Assembly: GCA_001936135.1 (NCBI GenBank) | Contig: CP012821.1 | Coordinates: 62,001-126,000 of the forward strand | DNA length: 64,000 nt | Source of the DNA: Saccharomycopsis fibuligera x Saccharomycopsis cf. fibuligera | Lineage: Eukaryota; Ascomycota; Saccharomycetes; Ascoideales; Saccharomycopsidaceae | Direction of reading: 5' to 3' | Shown here: positions 30,098 to 38,540 of the stretch, one piece after another | Position numbering within the stretch: the first letter of the stretch is position 1 | Layout: each line of letters opens with the position of its first letter | Position numbers and translations under genes: made by a program | The notes under the pieces: generated by a model | Databases searched by the model: none | Seen by the model: only the letters and a program-made list of their open reading frames with translations | Told to the model about the DNA's origin: nothing

Positions 30098-31881
30098 AGC
30101 TCCATGACTTGCAAATAGACGACATATTAGGGCCAACAACATCAAATTCTAAATTAAAACCACGGTTGGACGTCAGCACCGAAGATAAGCAAAAACTAAA
30201 GCGCGTCCCCCAGCATCTACCATTAAGTCTGCCCTGTTGGCTAATTGCTGCTGTTGAGTTATGTGAACGGTTCTCCTACTATGGTCTTAGCGGTCCATTT
30301 ATGAATTACATGCAATATTCACCACATGATACAAGAATCAAAGGCGCTTTGAATCTTGGGCATGGAAAAGCCGCAGCACTTAGTTATTTTTTCCAGTTTT
30401 GGTGCTATATCTGTCCGGTGCTTGGTGCTTGGGTCGCTGATCTGTACTGGGGAAAGTACAAGACAATCAAAAACTTCTCATATGTTTACATTGTGGGCAT
30501 CTTTATTCTTTTTGTTAGCTCGTTGCCAGCTGTGGTGGAGAAAGGGTATAGCATGGGCGGGTTTTTGTTGGCGATTGTGATTATTGGGTTGGGCACTGGC
30601 GGTGTGAAGGCAAATGTTTCACCATTGATTGCTGATTGTGTTCCAAAGTTTGAGCCTTATGTGAAGCAGCAGCAGCTGCTGCATACAAGTAGCAAAGTTA
30701 TTGTTGATCCCAAATTGACAATGCTGTCTGTATTCATGGTATTTTACCTCTGTATCAACATTGGCTCACTATCATCAATAATTACTACCACTTTGGAATC
30801 CAAAGTTGATTTCTGGGCAGCTTATTTATTGGCGTTTGGGTTTTTTTGCATCGGGATTGTGGTTTTCATTTCTGGGGAGAAGCATTATACTCATGTACCG
30901 CCTTCGAAAAGCGCGATTTCTCAATGTTTCAAAATTACGGCCATGGCAATAAGAAACGGGTTCAATTTTGGAATATGCAAGCATTATATGACACTAGCTG
31001 GTGAGCAGCGCGACCGTAACATTGATGGTCACATCGGCATGCCACATTCGAATTTCGAGTGGGATAATAGCTTTGTTGAAGATGTCGCATCAGCTCTAAG
31101 AGCATGCAAAGCATTTCTATTTTTTATACCCTACTGGGCTGTCTATGGACAGATGCTAAATAACTTTATATCTCAAGCAGGACAAATGGAACTTCATGGG
31201 ATCCCCAATGACATATTGCAAAACATTGACCCCATAACTATAATCATCTTTATTCCTATATGTGATAAGTTCGTCTACCCCTTGATTCGCCGCTGTGGGG
31301 TACAGTTCACTGCGTTTCATAAAATCACTTGGGGCTTCATGTTTGGGTCAATGGCGATGGCATACGCTGGGTTTGTCCAGTATTTGATCTACACAGCCGG
31401 CCCATGCTACAACCATCCATTAACTTGCAATCCCGAAAACCAACACAACAATAACAGTGGCAATAACGGTAGTGGCCAGTTGCCCAACCAGGTTCACGTA
31501 GCCATTCAGGCCCCTGCCTATTTTTTTATGGCAATTAGTGAAATTCTCGCTTCCGTAACTGGCCTAGAGTACGCGTATAATTGTGCCCCCGACACGATGA
31601 AGTCATTCATTATGAGTTTATTTTTGCTAACGTCTGCGGCCGGATCGCTTTTAGGCATGATAGTGGCTCCCTTGGCTAGAGACCCGTTTATGGTTTGGTT
31701 CTATGGCGGGTTGGGTGTTTGCTGTTTTGTGTCTGGAGTGGCGTTCTGGTATTTTTGTAAAGGGATTGGAAACGATGCTACGGTTATGGGTGCTACAGGC
31801 ACCAAAGAAGAGGCCTTTGAGCACGATGAAACAGAGGTTGCTTTATTGGAGGGAAGAAGAGATAATAGTGATACGTGGTGA
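30082..31881 (+). CDS. PTR2: PTR2-family proton-coupled di/tripeptide transporter
   Basis: A 599-residue protein from the ATG at 30082. It has the POT/PTR signatures: VELCERFSYYGLSGPF, a GAWVAD..YWGKYKTI block, and SQAGQMELHGIPNDI late in the protein, with about 12 membrane spans. The closest match from memory is fungal Ptr2, which imports di- and tripeptides with protons at the plasma membrane. The extra loop between spans with an NNNSGNNGSG stretch is variable in the family. The few CTG codons in this gene lie at sites that are Thr, Ser, Gln or Lys-like in Ptr2 rather than Leu, which fits CUG read as Ser. Several Ptr2 paralogues exist in Candida relatives, so the symbol is by family. Confidence 0.9.
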   Translation: MLSSIELHDLQIDDILGPTTSNSKLKPRLDVSTEDKQKLKRVPQHLPLSLPCWLIAAVELCERFSYYGLSGPFMNYMQYSPHDTRIKGALNLGHGKAAALSYFFQFWCYICPVLGAWVADLYWGKYKTIKNFSYVYIVGIFILFVSSLPAVVEKGYSMGGFLLAIVIIGLGTGGVKANVSPLIADCVPKFEPYVKQQQLLHTSSKVIVDPKLTMLSVFMVFYLCINIGSLSSIITTTLESKVDFWAAYLLAFGFFCIGIVVFISGEKHYTHVPPSKSAISQCFKITAMAIRNGFNFGICKHYMTLAGEQRDRNIDGHIGMPHSNFEWDNSFVEDVASALRACKAFLFFIPYWAVYGQMLNNFISQAGQMELHGIPNDILQNIDPITIIIFIPICDKFVYPLIRRCGVQFTAFHKITWGFMFGSMAMAYAGFVQYLIYTAGPCYNHPLTCNPENQHNNNSGNNGSGQLPNQVHVAIQAPAYFFMAISEILASVTGLEYAYNCAPDTMKSFIMSLFLLTSAAGSLLGMIVAPLARDPFMVWFYGGLGVCCFVSGVAFWYFCKGIGNDATVMGATGTKEEAFEHDETEVALLEGRRDNSDTW

Positions 31882-32114
31882 TAAGATTGTGCTATTGCCA
31901 AAAAAGCAAAAAGAAAAAAATAAAAAGCAAAAAGAAAAAAATAAAAAGGAAAATAAAAACAAAGAAACAAATAAACAAACAAACAAAGAAACAAAGAAAC
32001 AAACAAACAAACGTATTTGGTGCATAAAATAGGGTAGAAGATATACCAAAGGATCTATAATTTCGAAATTCTGTTTTCAATTAGGCTAAACGTAATTCAA
32101 TAGCACACAGACAA
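31882..32114. repeat. A-rich low-complexity 3' region
   Basis: Repeats of AAAAAGCAAAAAG and AAACAAAC-type units fill about 31903-32010 between two convergent genes. Probably 3' UTR. Confidence 0.6.
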
Positions 32115-33494
32115 TTAATTGTTATTGGCATTGGTGTTAGGAATAAACTTTAAAGCTTCAAGAAGCTTAGAAGCATCGGTCATTGCCGGATTAGGCAATG
32201 CCTTGCCATCAGCGGCAGTGTTCGTATTAGAATTTGTATCTGTATCTGTAACCATAGTGTCAGAAGCTGAGTCGTTTACACTATTTTCTTGTATCTTTTT
32301 CTTCTTTTTAGAAGGCTGGTCATTATCTGAATCATCACCATCGTTATCATCGTCATCGCTGTCATTGTTTTCGTACTGCGGTATAGCATCGTCATCACTG
32401 TCATTATTATTATCATTACTGTTGTCATTTTCATTACTATCATTTTCATTACTGTCATTTTCATTATTGTCATTTTTAATATTGGTATTAGTATTGGCAT
32501 TAGTATTAGGAAGTTCGTGTTGTGCACTTACTGGCTTTGGCGAGCTTACAGGACTAAATTCCGGAGCAGCTGCCTCTTCAGCAGACGCACCACCGACAAG
32601 CCCATCATCCACCATATCCTGTAACTCTCTTTGAGTTTGTACTGCCTTTGCCACTTTGCCAGATAGACCATGTTCAGTTTCAAACTTGTCAAAGGCGCCA
32701 GCTTCCCGCAACTTTTGCTTTTCTTCAGCAACGAATTGCTCCAATTGTTGTAAGGCTTGAGTTCTAAGACTTTGGGAGTCCTCAACTGATGCCTTTAGAC
32801 TGTCATAAACTTTCAAAAGATCCGTGATTTGCTGATGGAAGACGTTAGGCGACGGAAGATTACTGTCTTCGGCAAACAATCTATTGTACTGGTGTTCGAA
32901 ATCGGACAATTGGGATTTAGCCAGCTGTGAAGCTTTGATTGATTGCCAGTAGCGGTCGTTCAATGCTTCCAATTCAGGCACGGCAAACACCGCCGCTGCT
33001 GGCGCTGCTGCCGGCGCTGGTGCTGGTGACGTGCTACCGCTGCCGGCGCTGGTGCTGGCGCTGTTGATGCTGCCCTTTCCTGTCGCCACTCCATCCGTCT
33101 TGCTGAAATCAGCTAATATTTGCCGGACGACTGAATCTGAAAGCACATGTCTTTCTTTCCAAACATTGACCGATCTTTTGATTTTTGCTCTAATTTTCAC
33201 CGGCACCTGCTTATAAGCGCTAGATAAAGAGGGAAACAATACTTTGCCGAACGCACTGATAAACTCGTTTTTTCGCCTTGCTCTAGCTTGCTGGATAACG
33301 TCGTTGGCTAGGTAGATCAACGGCAACTTCTTGTCAACGGGAGCTTCAGAAAGCTCTTGGGCCCAAGTGATGGCAATCCGTTGTGCTTGGCGGTAGTGGA
33401 ATAGCGTCCACTGAGATAAACCGACAATTGACGCTTGAGTCTCGTTCAAGTTTTTTAGCTTTTCTGATAGCTTTGCTTCAGAGAATGAGGACAT
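32115..33494 (-). CDS. RTT103: RTT103-like Pol II CTD-interacting (CID) protein
   Basis: A 459-residue protein with a CID domain at about residues 1-135 (LSEKLKNLNETQASI, LSQWTLFHYRQAQRI, LIYLANDVIQQARARRKNEF, RSVNVWKERHVLS). An Ala/Pro-rich linker, a helical coiled-coil segment (about 190-290) and an acidic Asn/Asp-rich tail with a basic KKKKK patch follow. Rtt103 binds Ser2-phosphorylated Pol II CTD and works with the Rat1-Rai1 exonuclease in transcription termination. The same head is seen in metazoan RPRD1. The tail is low complexity and poorly conserved. Confidence 0.9.
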   Translation of the reverse strand: MSSFSEAKLSEKLKNLNETQASIVGLSQWTLFHYRQAQRIAITWAQELSEAPVDKKLPLIYLANDVIQQARARRKNEFISAFGKVLFPSLSSAYKQVPVKIRAKIKRSVNVWKERHVLSDSVVRQILADFSKTDGVATGKGSINSASTSAGSGSTSPAPAPAAAPAAAVFAVPELEALNDRYWQSIKASQLAKSQLSDFEHQYNRLFAEDSNLPSPNVFHQQITDLLKVYDSLKASVEDSQSLRTQALQQLEQFVAEEKQKLREAGAFDKFETEHGLSGKVAKAVQTQRELQDMVDDGLVGGASAEEAAAPEFSPVSSPKPVSAQHELPNTNANTNTNIKNDNNENDSNENDSNENDNSNDNNNDSDDDAIPQYENNDSDDDDNDGDDSDNDQPSKKKKKIQENSVNDSASDTMVTDTDTNSNTNTAADGKALPNPAMTDASKLLEALKFIPNTNANNN

Positions 33495-33853
33495 AGCGGC
33501 GGACGGGAGAGACGCGGCGGTTTGCGGTTTGTGTGCGGTGTTGTGCTAAGCGTGCTCAGCTGTTGATGGATCACCAGCGGTTGATACCAATACAGATGAT
33601 GTTTTTGTTTTTGTTCGAGACGCGAGGCTGCCAGAATAAAAAAAAAAAAAAAAAAGATAAAGAAAAAACGAAAACTCGGCGATTTACCCGCTAAACGAGA
33701 TTAACCGTGAGCGCCCTGCTTACGGGGAAAGCTACAAGACAAGAATACGAGAATACTTATCTTTGTAAGTGCAAATGTGCAAATGTGCAAATGTATTGTG
33801 TATGTACAGGACAGATCGTAACGTCGTGGGGGCGGGAGGACGAGCGAGGGAGT
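33495..33853. other. RTT103 promoter and COX16 3' region
   Basis: No gene is seen. It has an A run at about 33638-33654 and a short GCAAATGT-type tandem repeat near 33769-33792. Confidence 0.4.
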
Positions 33854-34213
33854 TCAGAACACGTTCTCGGACTCACCTTTCATTCGAGGCACTCTCTTGG
33901 GCTCCCAGTCCTCCTCGCCCATGTGCTGAAGTCTGTAGTACTCTTCCCTGACGTCGACTTTTCTCTTGTTTTTCACAATCTTCAAGTTCTCCTCGTCGTC
34001 TAGCTCTTGCACCCTGCGGTCCCTCTTTTCGTAGCGAACCGCGGTGAAGTTGCTGAGGGCCACTGAACCCACGCCCATGAGGAGCAAGAAGGGGAAACCA
34101 AAGAGGAGGAACGGGTGCTTCTTCATGCCCTTCTGGTAGCGGCCCGCAAGGGTCTTTTCGTACTGCAACTGCTGCGCAGTTGTTCGGAACACTTTGGAGC
34201 CGAAGTGGGACAT
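33854..34213 (-). CDS. COX16: COX16, cytochrome c oxidase assembly factor
   Basis: A 119-residue protein with one membrane span near residues 34-55 (FLLFGFPFLLLMGVGSVAL), preceded by a basic stretch and followed by the family block LKIVKNKRKVDVREEYYRLQ and DWEPKRVPR. Cox16 is an inner-membrane protein that helps assemble Cox1/Cox2 into complex IV. The length fits the yeast family. It faces away from MRPS35 and shares the region that holds the inverted-repeat element. Confidence 0.95.
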   Translation of the reverse strand: MSHFGSKVFRTTAQQLQYEKTLAGRYQKGMKKHPFLLFGFPFLLLMGVGSVALSNFTAVRYEKRDRRVQELDDEENLKIVKNKRKVDVREEYYRLQHMGEEDWEPKRVPRMKGESENVF

Positions 34214-34338
34214 TCTGGTGGTGCTGGTGGTGCTGGTGGCGTTTGATATATGGTCTAGTGTTGCTGTCGTCTGGTGTAGCGGTAGTGGTATTATTGCACT
34301 GCGGCTGCGGCATTTGGATATTTTGCAGTGAGCTATAT

Positions 34339-34348
34339 GTCACGTGAC
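34339..34348. promoter_or_regulatory. Palindromic CACGTG box upstream of COX16
   Basis: GTCACGTGAC, a perfect palindrome, lies about 126 bp upstream of the COX16 start. CACGTG is the Cbf1/bHLH core. It remains on the COX16 side of the inserted element. Confidence 0.5.
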
Positions 34349-34440
34349 AGGCTCCCGCGGGTCTTGATTCTCTGCGCCACCGGTTACTCTGCTACTCCAG
34401 CAGGAACATACTTGGATACACGACTAGCAGGTTTCTGACG

Positions 34441-34486
34441 CCCTGTAAACATACATCTATATCTATATCTATATCTATATATATGC
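34441..34486. repeat. ATCTAT simple repeat
   Basis: Copies of ATCTAT run up to the left edge of the inverted-repeat element, ending in a TATATA string that could be a target site. Confidence 0.7.
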
Positions 34487-34487
34487 A

Positions 34488-34675
34488 TACATAGTAAAAC
34501 CGCAAACCTTCTTTGCTACTGATTTCGGGCTGCTTTACACTGAACCTTGTAGTACCGCTCAGAAAGTAGTTTTACGACTTGTATTTGAATTTTCGGCCAC
34601 TGGCAGAACCGAAAGTCGCTAGTCTATGGACGACTCTGACGGCAGGTAGATCGTTTTCGTTAAAGTTTTAAAAAG
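34488..34675 (+). repeat. Left inverted-repeat arm
   Basis: Begins TACATAGTAAAACCGC and ends near CGTTAAAGTTTTAAAA. It is the inverse of 35424-35605. Confidence 0.9.
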
Positions 34676-34683
34676 TCAGCATT

Positions 34684-35001
34684 TCATGCCATTTTTATAT
34701 TTTTCGACTGTATAGCCTCTGACACTACCCCGTTTCTTAGCTTTGAGAATTCTACTGCTGCCTTTTTATTTTCGAATAAGTGGAGGCACAGTTCAGGTGC
34801 TATGTATTGCGTAGGAACTCCTCCATCTTTCAAGTATGATCCTACATATTGTTTTCTACCCCACTTCGTTGCCTGCGATGTCTGTGCTAAGGTTAAAGTC
34901 TTCTGCCTTGCCTCCGTAAATCCTTTGAATGGTGTCTGGCCCAACTTAAGGCAGTAACTCCATTTTGAATAGGTTAGGAGTACTTTAAGTCTGGGGCTCA
35001 A
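34684..35001 (-). CDS. 105-residue ORF inside the inverted-repeat element
   Basis: An ATG-to-stop frame directly inside the left arm. It is basic, with blocks KWGRKQYVGSYLKDGG and YIAPELCLHLFENKKAA. The product is not recognised. It could be a DNA-binding fragment of a lost transposase or a captured gene piece. Its position within the element ties it to that element rather than to COX16 or MRPS35. Confidence 0.3.
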   Translation of the reverse strand: MSPRLKVLLTYSKWSYCLKLGQTPFKGFTEARQKTLTLAQTSQATKWGRKQYVGSYLKDGGVPTQYIAPELCLHLFENKKAAVEFSKLRNGVVSEAIQSKNIKMA

Positions 35002-35423
35002 TCTTCACGGATATACTAGAGGATCTTACACTGATGGAGACGAAGAACGCACATGTGTGTTGGTGTATCTACCATCTGGAAGTAGACTACCGAAAATGCT
35101 CCGTTAGCCGAAAGAAGACGATATGAAGATAAAAATATATTTAGAGATAAATTGAGTGGGTAACTTGGTAAAAATCTACGGTGACTTGGATGGCTGTATA
35201 CCTACTGAATATACAAGTAGGATAGCAAACATTGAGAAGTACTATCTACACCTAGACTTGGACACTAAGAAACTAACGAAAAGAATATATTAGGATATGA
35301 GAGCTTCTTATGAAACATGTAACGCTAAGAGTATAAAGCGTTGAGAAAATGTTAAAGTCTACAAGTTAATAGAAAACATCAACTTTGATGAATACGAAAT
35401 GAAATTGGTGATATGTTGATTTT

Positions 35424-35605
35424 TTAAAACTAACGAAAACGATCTACCTGCCGTCAGAGTCGTCCATAGACTAGCGACTTTCGGTTCTGCCAGTGGCCGA
35501 AAATTCAAATACAAGTCGTAAAACTACTTTCTGAGCGGTACTACAAGGTTCAGTGTAAAGCAGCCCGAAATCAGTAGCAAAGGAGGTTTGCGGTTTTACT
35601 ATGTA
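35424..35605 (-). repeat. Right inverted-repeat arm
   Basis: Inverse copy of 34488-34675, ending GGTTTTACTATGTA. It lies about 247 bp before the MRPS35 start. Confidence 0.9.
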
Positions 35606-35851
35606 TATATACGGTAGCACAAGAGCTGTTGTGGGCCGCTGCCGTGGTTTGGAACTGCCGTCTTTGCAAGAGCGCTCCTCGCTATTTTACCCTCCCTTCA
35701 CACGCTCTTTTTTCACACACTTTTTTTTTTCTTCCTTTTCAAGTTCAATTTTTTCACATTCGCCAAACCAAAAACTGACCACTGCCCACCGGCGTTGCAC
35801 ATTCTGCTCTGTCTTCCTCTTCGCCTTTATCCTCCAACCGTCTGTCCCGCC

Positions 35852-37090
35852 ATGCTCAATATCAACAGTTCGTTGAGGGCGGTGCCTAGTGCCGGTCTCA
35901 AGAGCCAGCCCGTGCTCTTGAACTTCTCTCGTCATGCGTCCAGAAGAACCGTGGCCTACCCGCCATATCCAACCAAGAAATTGAACAACACACACCCGAA
36001 ACTTCATGGCTCTAACTTGCGCTACATGATGAAGCAGTTTTTGGGACCTAAAAACTACAAGGGCGAGTACCACTTGAACAAGTACTACTATCCTCCAAAG
36101 GACCACCAACCAAACTACGTCAAGCCAGACTTGGAACGAGGCAACGCGCTTCTAGCTTCTCCAGACTCAAGGGACTCCGCCGACGCCGGCAACAGACGGG
36201 ACCAGATAACGTACCAGAGAAAGTTGCAGCCCTTCCCAGGCAACAAGTACTGCAAGACGAACTTGTACATATCCAACGAAACAAAGGGGAAGATCCTCTT
36301 TGCTTTGGAGAAGGAGGAAAAGTCCATCCAGGAAGTGGCTTTCCAGTTTGACATCAACGTACCAAGAATCGAAGCCTTGGTCAAGCTTCACAAAATAGAA
36401 CAAGAGTGGGAACAACAGGTGAGTATTAGCTATGCCTTTGGCATTTTCAGTTTTCGGCGCCCAGCGTTTCACGTCTGGGAGATTGCTTTCTGATGAGATA
36501 ATAAAAATTCGATTAGTCTTTAAGACATCTACATGGTTTCAACTGCTTTATAACTGATGCGAATCTCTCTGACGTGGAATCTGGCGCCGGGGGTGGCAAC
36601 AGAGTGCCCTATCTTTGCTCCAGAAACGCCTTACTAACAGTAATCTTTGTAGAACAAAATAACGCCTCAGTTGAAGCAGATGTCTAGCGCTTTGTACAAC
36701 ATGCTCCCATTGTACAACCAAGCAAGCCATCCGGAAAACTTGACTGAGATCCCAACACCAGCAAAGACTTTGAAATCGAGATTTTTAACTATTGCCGAGA
36801 GCGAGCCGTTCGGCGCAGTGGACGCCGCTAAGGTGCTCGGCTTGGAACCCGCTAGTGAAACTTTGGAAAAACTCTCCAGGGGCCATGATGCTGATTTGGA
36901 AGCTAGTCAAGGGGGAAGCAACAAGGTCACTGGCTTCTACGCTCCGGTTTTGAAACACGAAAAGTCAGTGTTTAGATTCAAGAATGCTAAAGTCGGTGAA
37001 GTCGGGGTCAGATACGGTAAGTCGAATAGAGATAATAAGAAGGATCGTAAAATTGGTTACAACCAGGTGGGTCAAAGAATTTACATATAA
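35852..37090 (+). CDS. MRPS35: MRPS35-like small-subunit mitoribosomal protein (Bot1p family), one intron
   Basis: Exons 35852-36418 and 36653-37090 join in phase 0 to give 334 residues. The intron (234 nt) has donor GTGAGT, branch TACTAAC and the AG 15 nt beyond it. A basic presequence ends near RHASRRTVAYPPYP. Family blocks follow: MKQFLGPKNYKGEY, YVKPDLERG, LTEIPTPAKTLKSRF, TIAESEPFGAVDAAKVLGLEP and the C-terminal RYGKSNRDNKKDRKIGYNQ. These match fungal Mrps35/Bot1p, a component of the mitochondrial small ribosomal subunit. Just after the branch point there is an AG (36639-36640) that must be skipped. The gene is divergent from COX16, another mitochondrial gene. Confidence 0.92.
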
Positions 37091-37633
37091 TCTTTTACAA
37101 TTCGATGCTTGTACATACTTAATGTGAGTCGATATCTGTTGATTAACGACTTTTGCCAAGGGGCTTTGTAAGCTGGGCTTGATTACGTTCTGCATTTACT
37201 ATTCTTTCTGTAGCACTATGCAAACATGAAATATCAAGATTGTCATGCTGCTGCAACTGATTCGTACAGATGTGGAAATTAGCCACTCAGACAGATTCGT
37301 TGCTTTCGCTAGTTGTGTGCACCTAACTCCGCAGTTTCTGTTTCGGTATTTGATTTGAAATCTTTTTGTCACTGCATTCTCCATGCGACTAAGCAAATTC
37401 TGGAGATTCGTATCCTACATTGATGATTCGTTGCTTCGGAAAAACGTTCAATAACTATAAAAACAATCAATCGTCAAATGGAGGGGGAAATTAAAAAAGA
37501 AAAGATACGAAAGAAACAAAAAAAAAAAAAAAAAAAAAAAAAAAATAAACAGGTTGAAAGCGTTGAGTATACAAATATATGCACATACATATCAAAATAA
37601 ATAAAGCAATGGTTCGTCAAGTCAAACATAATA

Positions 37634-37670
<37 letters not shown>

Positions 37671-37696
37671 GTGTACAGAAAAGCGGTCAAACATAA
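37091..37696. other. Convergent 3' region of MRPS35 and MBF1, with simple repeats
   Basis: It holds an A run at about 37519-37545 and a TAG trinucleotide repeat at 37635-37664. No gene is recognised. Confidence 0.5.
37635..37664. repeat. TAG trinucleotide microsatellite in the MBF1 3' UTR
   Basis: About ten TAG/AGT units directly downstream of the MBF1 stop (on the plus strand). Confidence 0.9.
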
Positions 37697-38167
37697 TTAA
37701 GCCTTCTTTTTGAACAATGGTTCACCAATGTTCTTACCTCTCAATTTAACCCCCAACACTCTTTCCAATTTACCCAATAACTGTTGATTTGGAACAGCTC
37801 TACCGGCTTCATAGTCATTGATGACGTTTGGCTTTTCATTCACTTTGGTGGCCAATTCCTTTTGAGTCAATTTTTTCTCCAATCTAGCTTTAGAAATGGT
37901 TTTACCGACACTTTGGTCAATCTTTTTCGGTGGCGCAACTTCATTTTCTCTGTCCACTTTAGCTAATCTTTGACCTTCAGTGCCTCCTCTGCTGTTGGCG
38001 CCACCGTATTTTTTGTCAACTGATAACACGGCCCCACTTCTACGGGCGGCGTTAATTTCACTTTGCTTTCTAGCAACAGTTTCTCTTGGACCGCCACCTC
38101 CTCTTCTGACGTTCTTACCGATAACGGTAACGGAATCCCAGTCGGCATTAGATGGTGCGTAAGACAT
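37697..38167 (-). CDS. MBF1: MBF1, multiprotein bridging factor 1
   Basis: A 156-residue protein from the ATG at 38167; the frame is open 64 codons further up, but only through a Ser-rich repeat with no family match. The N-terminal MBF1 block ([16 protein letters not shown]) is followed by a Cro/C1-type helix-turn-helix at about residues 85-145 ([28 protein letters not shown]). Mbf1 bridges TBP and bZIP activators such as Gcn4 and also protects against frameshifting at stalled ribosomes. The length is typical. The leader holds a purine-rich repeat. Confidence 0.97.
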   Translation of the reverse strand: MSYAPSNADWDSVTVIGKNVRRGGGGPRETVARKQSEINAARRSGAVLSVDKKYGGANSRGGTEGQRLAKVDRENEVAPPKKIDQSVGKTISKARLEKKLTQKELATKVNEKPNVINDYEAGRAVPNQQLLGKLERVLGVKLRGKNIGEPLFKKKA

Positions 38168-38540
38168 TGTGTTTTGTGCTCTCTGTTTGTTTATTATTGT
38201 ACTAAAAATGTGATTATTGTGTGCTTGTGAACTTGGATATTGGTGTTGGCAAAAGGAGGAGGAGGAGGAGGAGGAGGAGGAGGAGAAGGAAGAAGAAGAA
38301 GAAGAATTGTGAAGAAGTTCGTCGAATGATTCGAGCGAAAGCCCTCGGCACTGGGTCATGTGAGCGCCACTCTTGAAATAATTACTTACGTAATATTACC
38401 TGCCAGTGAAATTCACAAAAGTTGATCAAATCGAAAGAGGAGGGAAGAACAGCACAGAGTGTCAACTATCAGCCAAAGGGACTAAGACATCTAGGCACTA
38501 AGAGACACTCAAGTCATTATCACTACCCACACAAAACTTA
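38168..38540. other. Divergent promoter, MBF1 and TRS65, with a GGA repeat
   Basis: A GGA/GAA trinucleotide repeat at about 38256-38304 probably lies in the MBF1 leader as TCC/TTC. No other motif is recognised. Confidence 0.5.

Larger units (their letters stand above)
34488..35605. mobile_element. 1.1-kb element with ~180-bp terminal inverted repeats, unclassified DNA element
   Basis: The first ~185 bases (34488-34675) and the last ~182 (35424-35605) are near-identical in inverse orientation, with only two visible differences (a T/C change and a 3-base indel). The interior of about 750 bp has no recognisable transposase. It holds a 105-codon frame on the minus strand (34684-35001) that I cannot assign, and protein-like but interrupted frames at 35100-35420. 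The form suggests a non-autonomous DNA transposon of the long-TIR (Mutator-like or foldback) kind. The near-identity of the arms suggests a recent insertion or gene conversion. No clean target duplication is seen; both edges lie in TATA-rich DNA. Confidence 0.65.

Noticed and set aside
38168-38359. 64-codon N-terminal extension of MBF1
   Set aside because: It translates a trinucleotide repeat into poly-Ser; the MBF1 family starts at the ATG at 38167.
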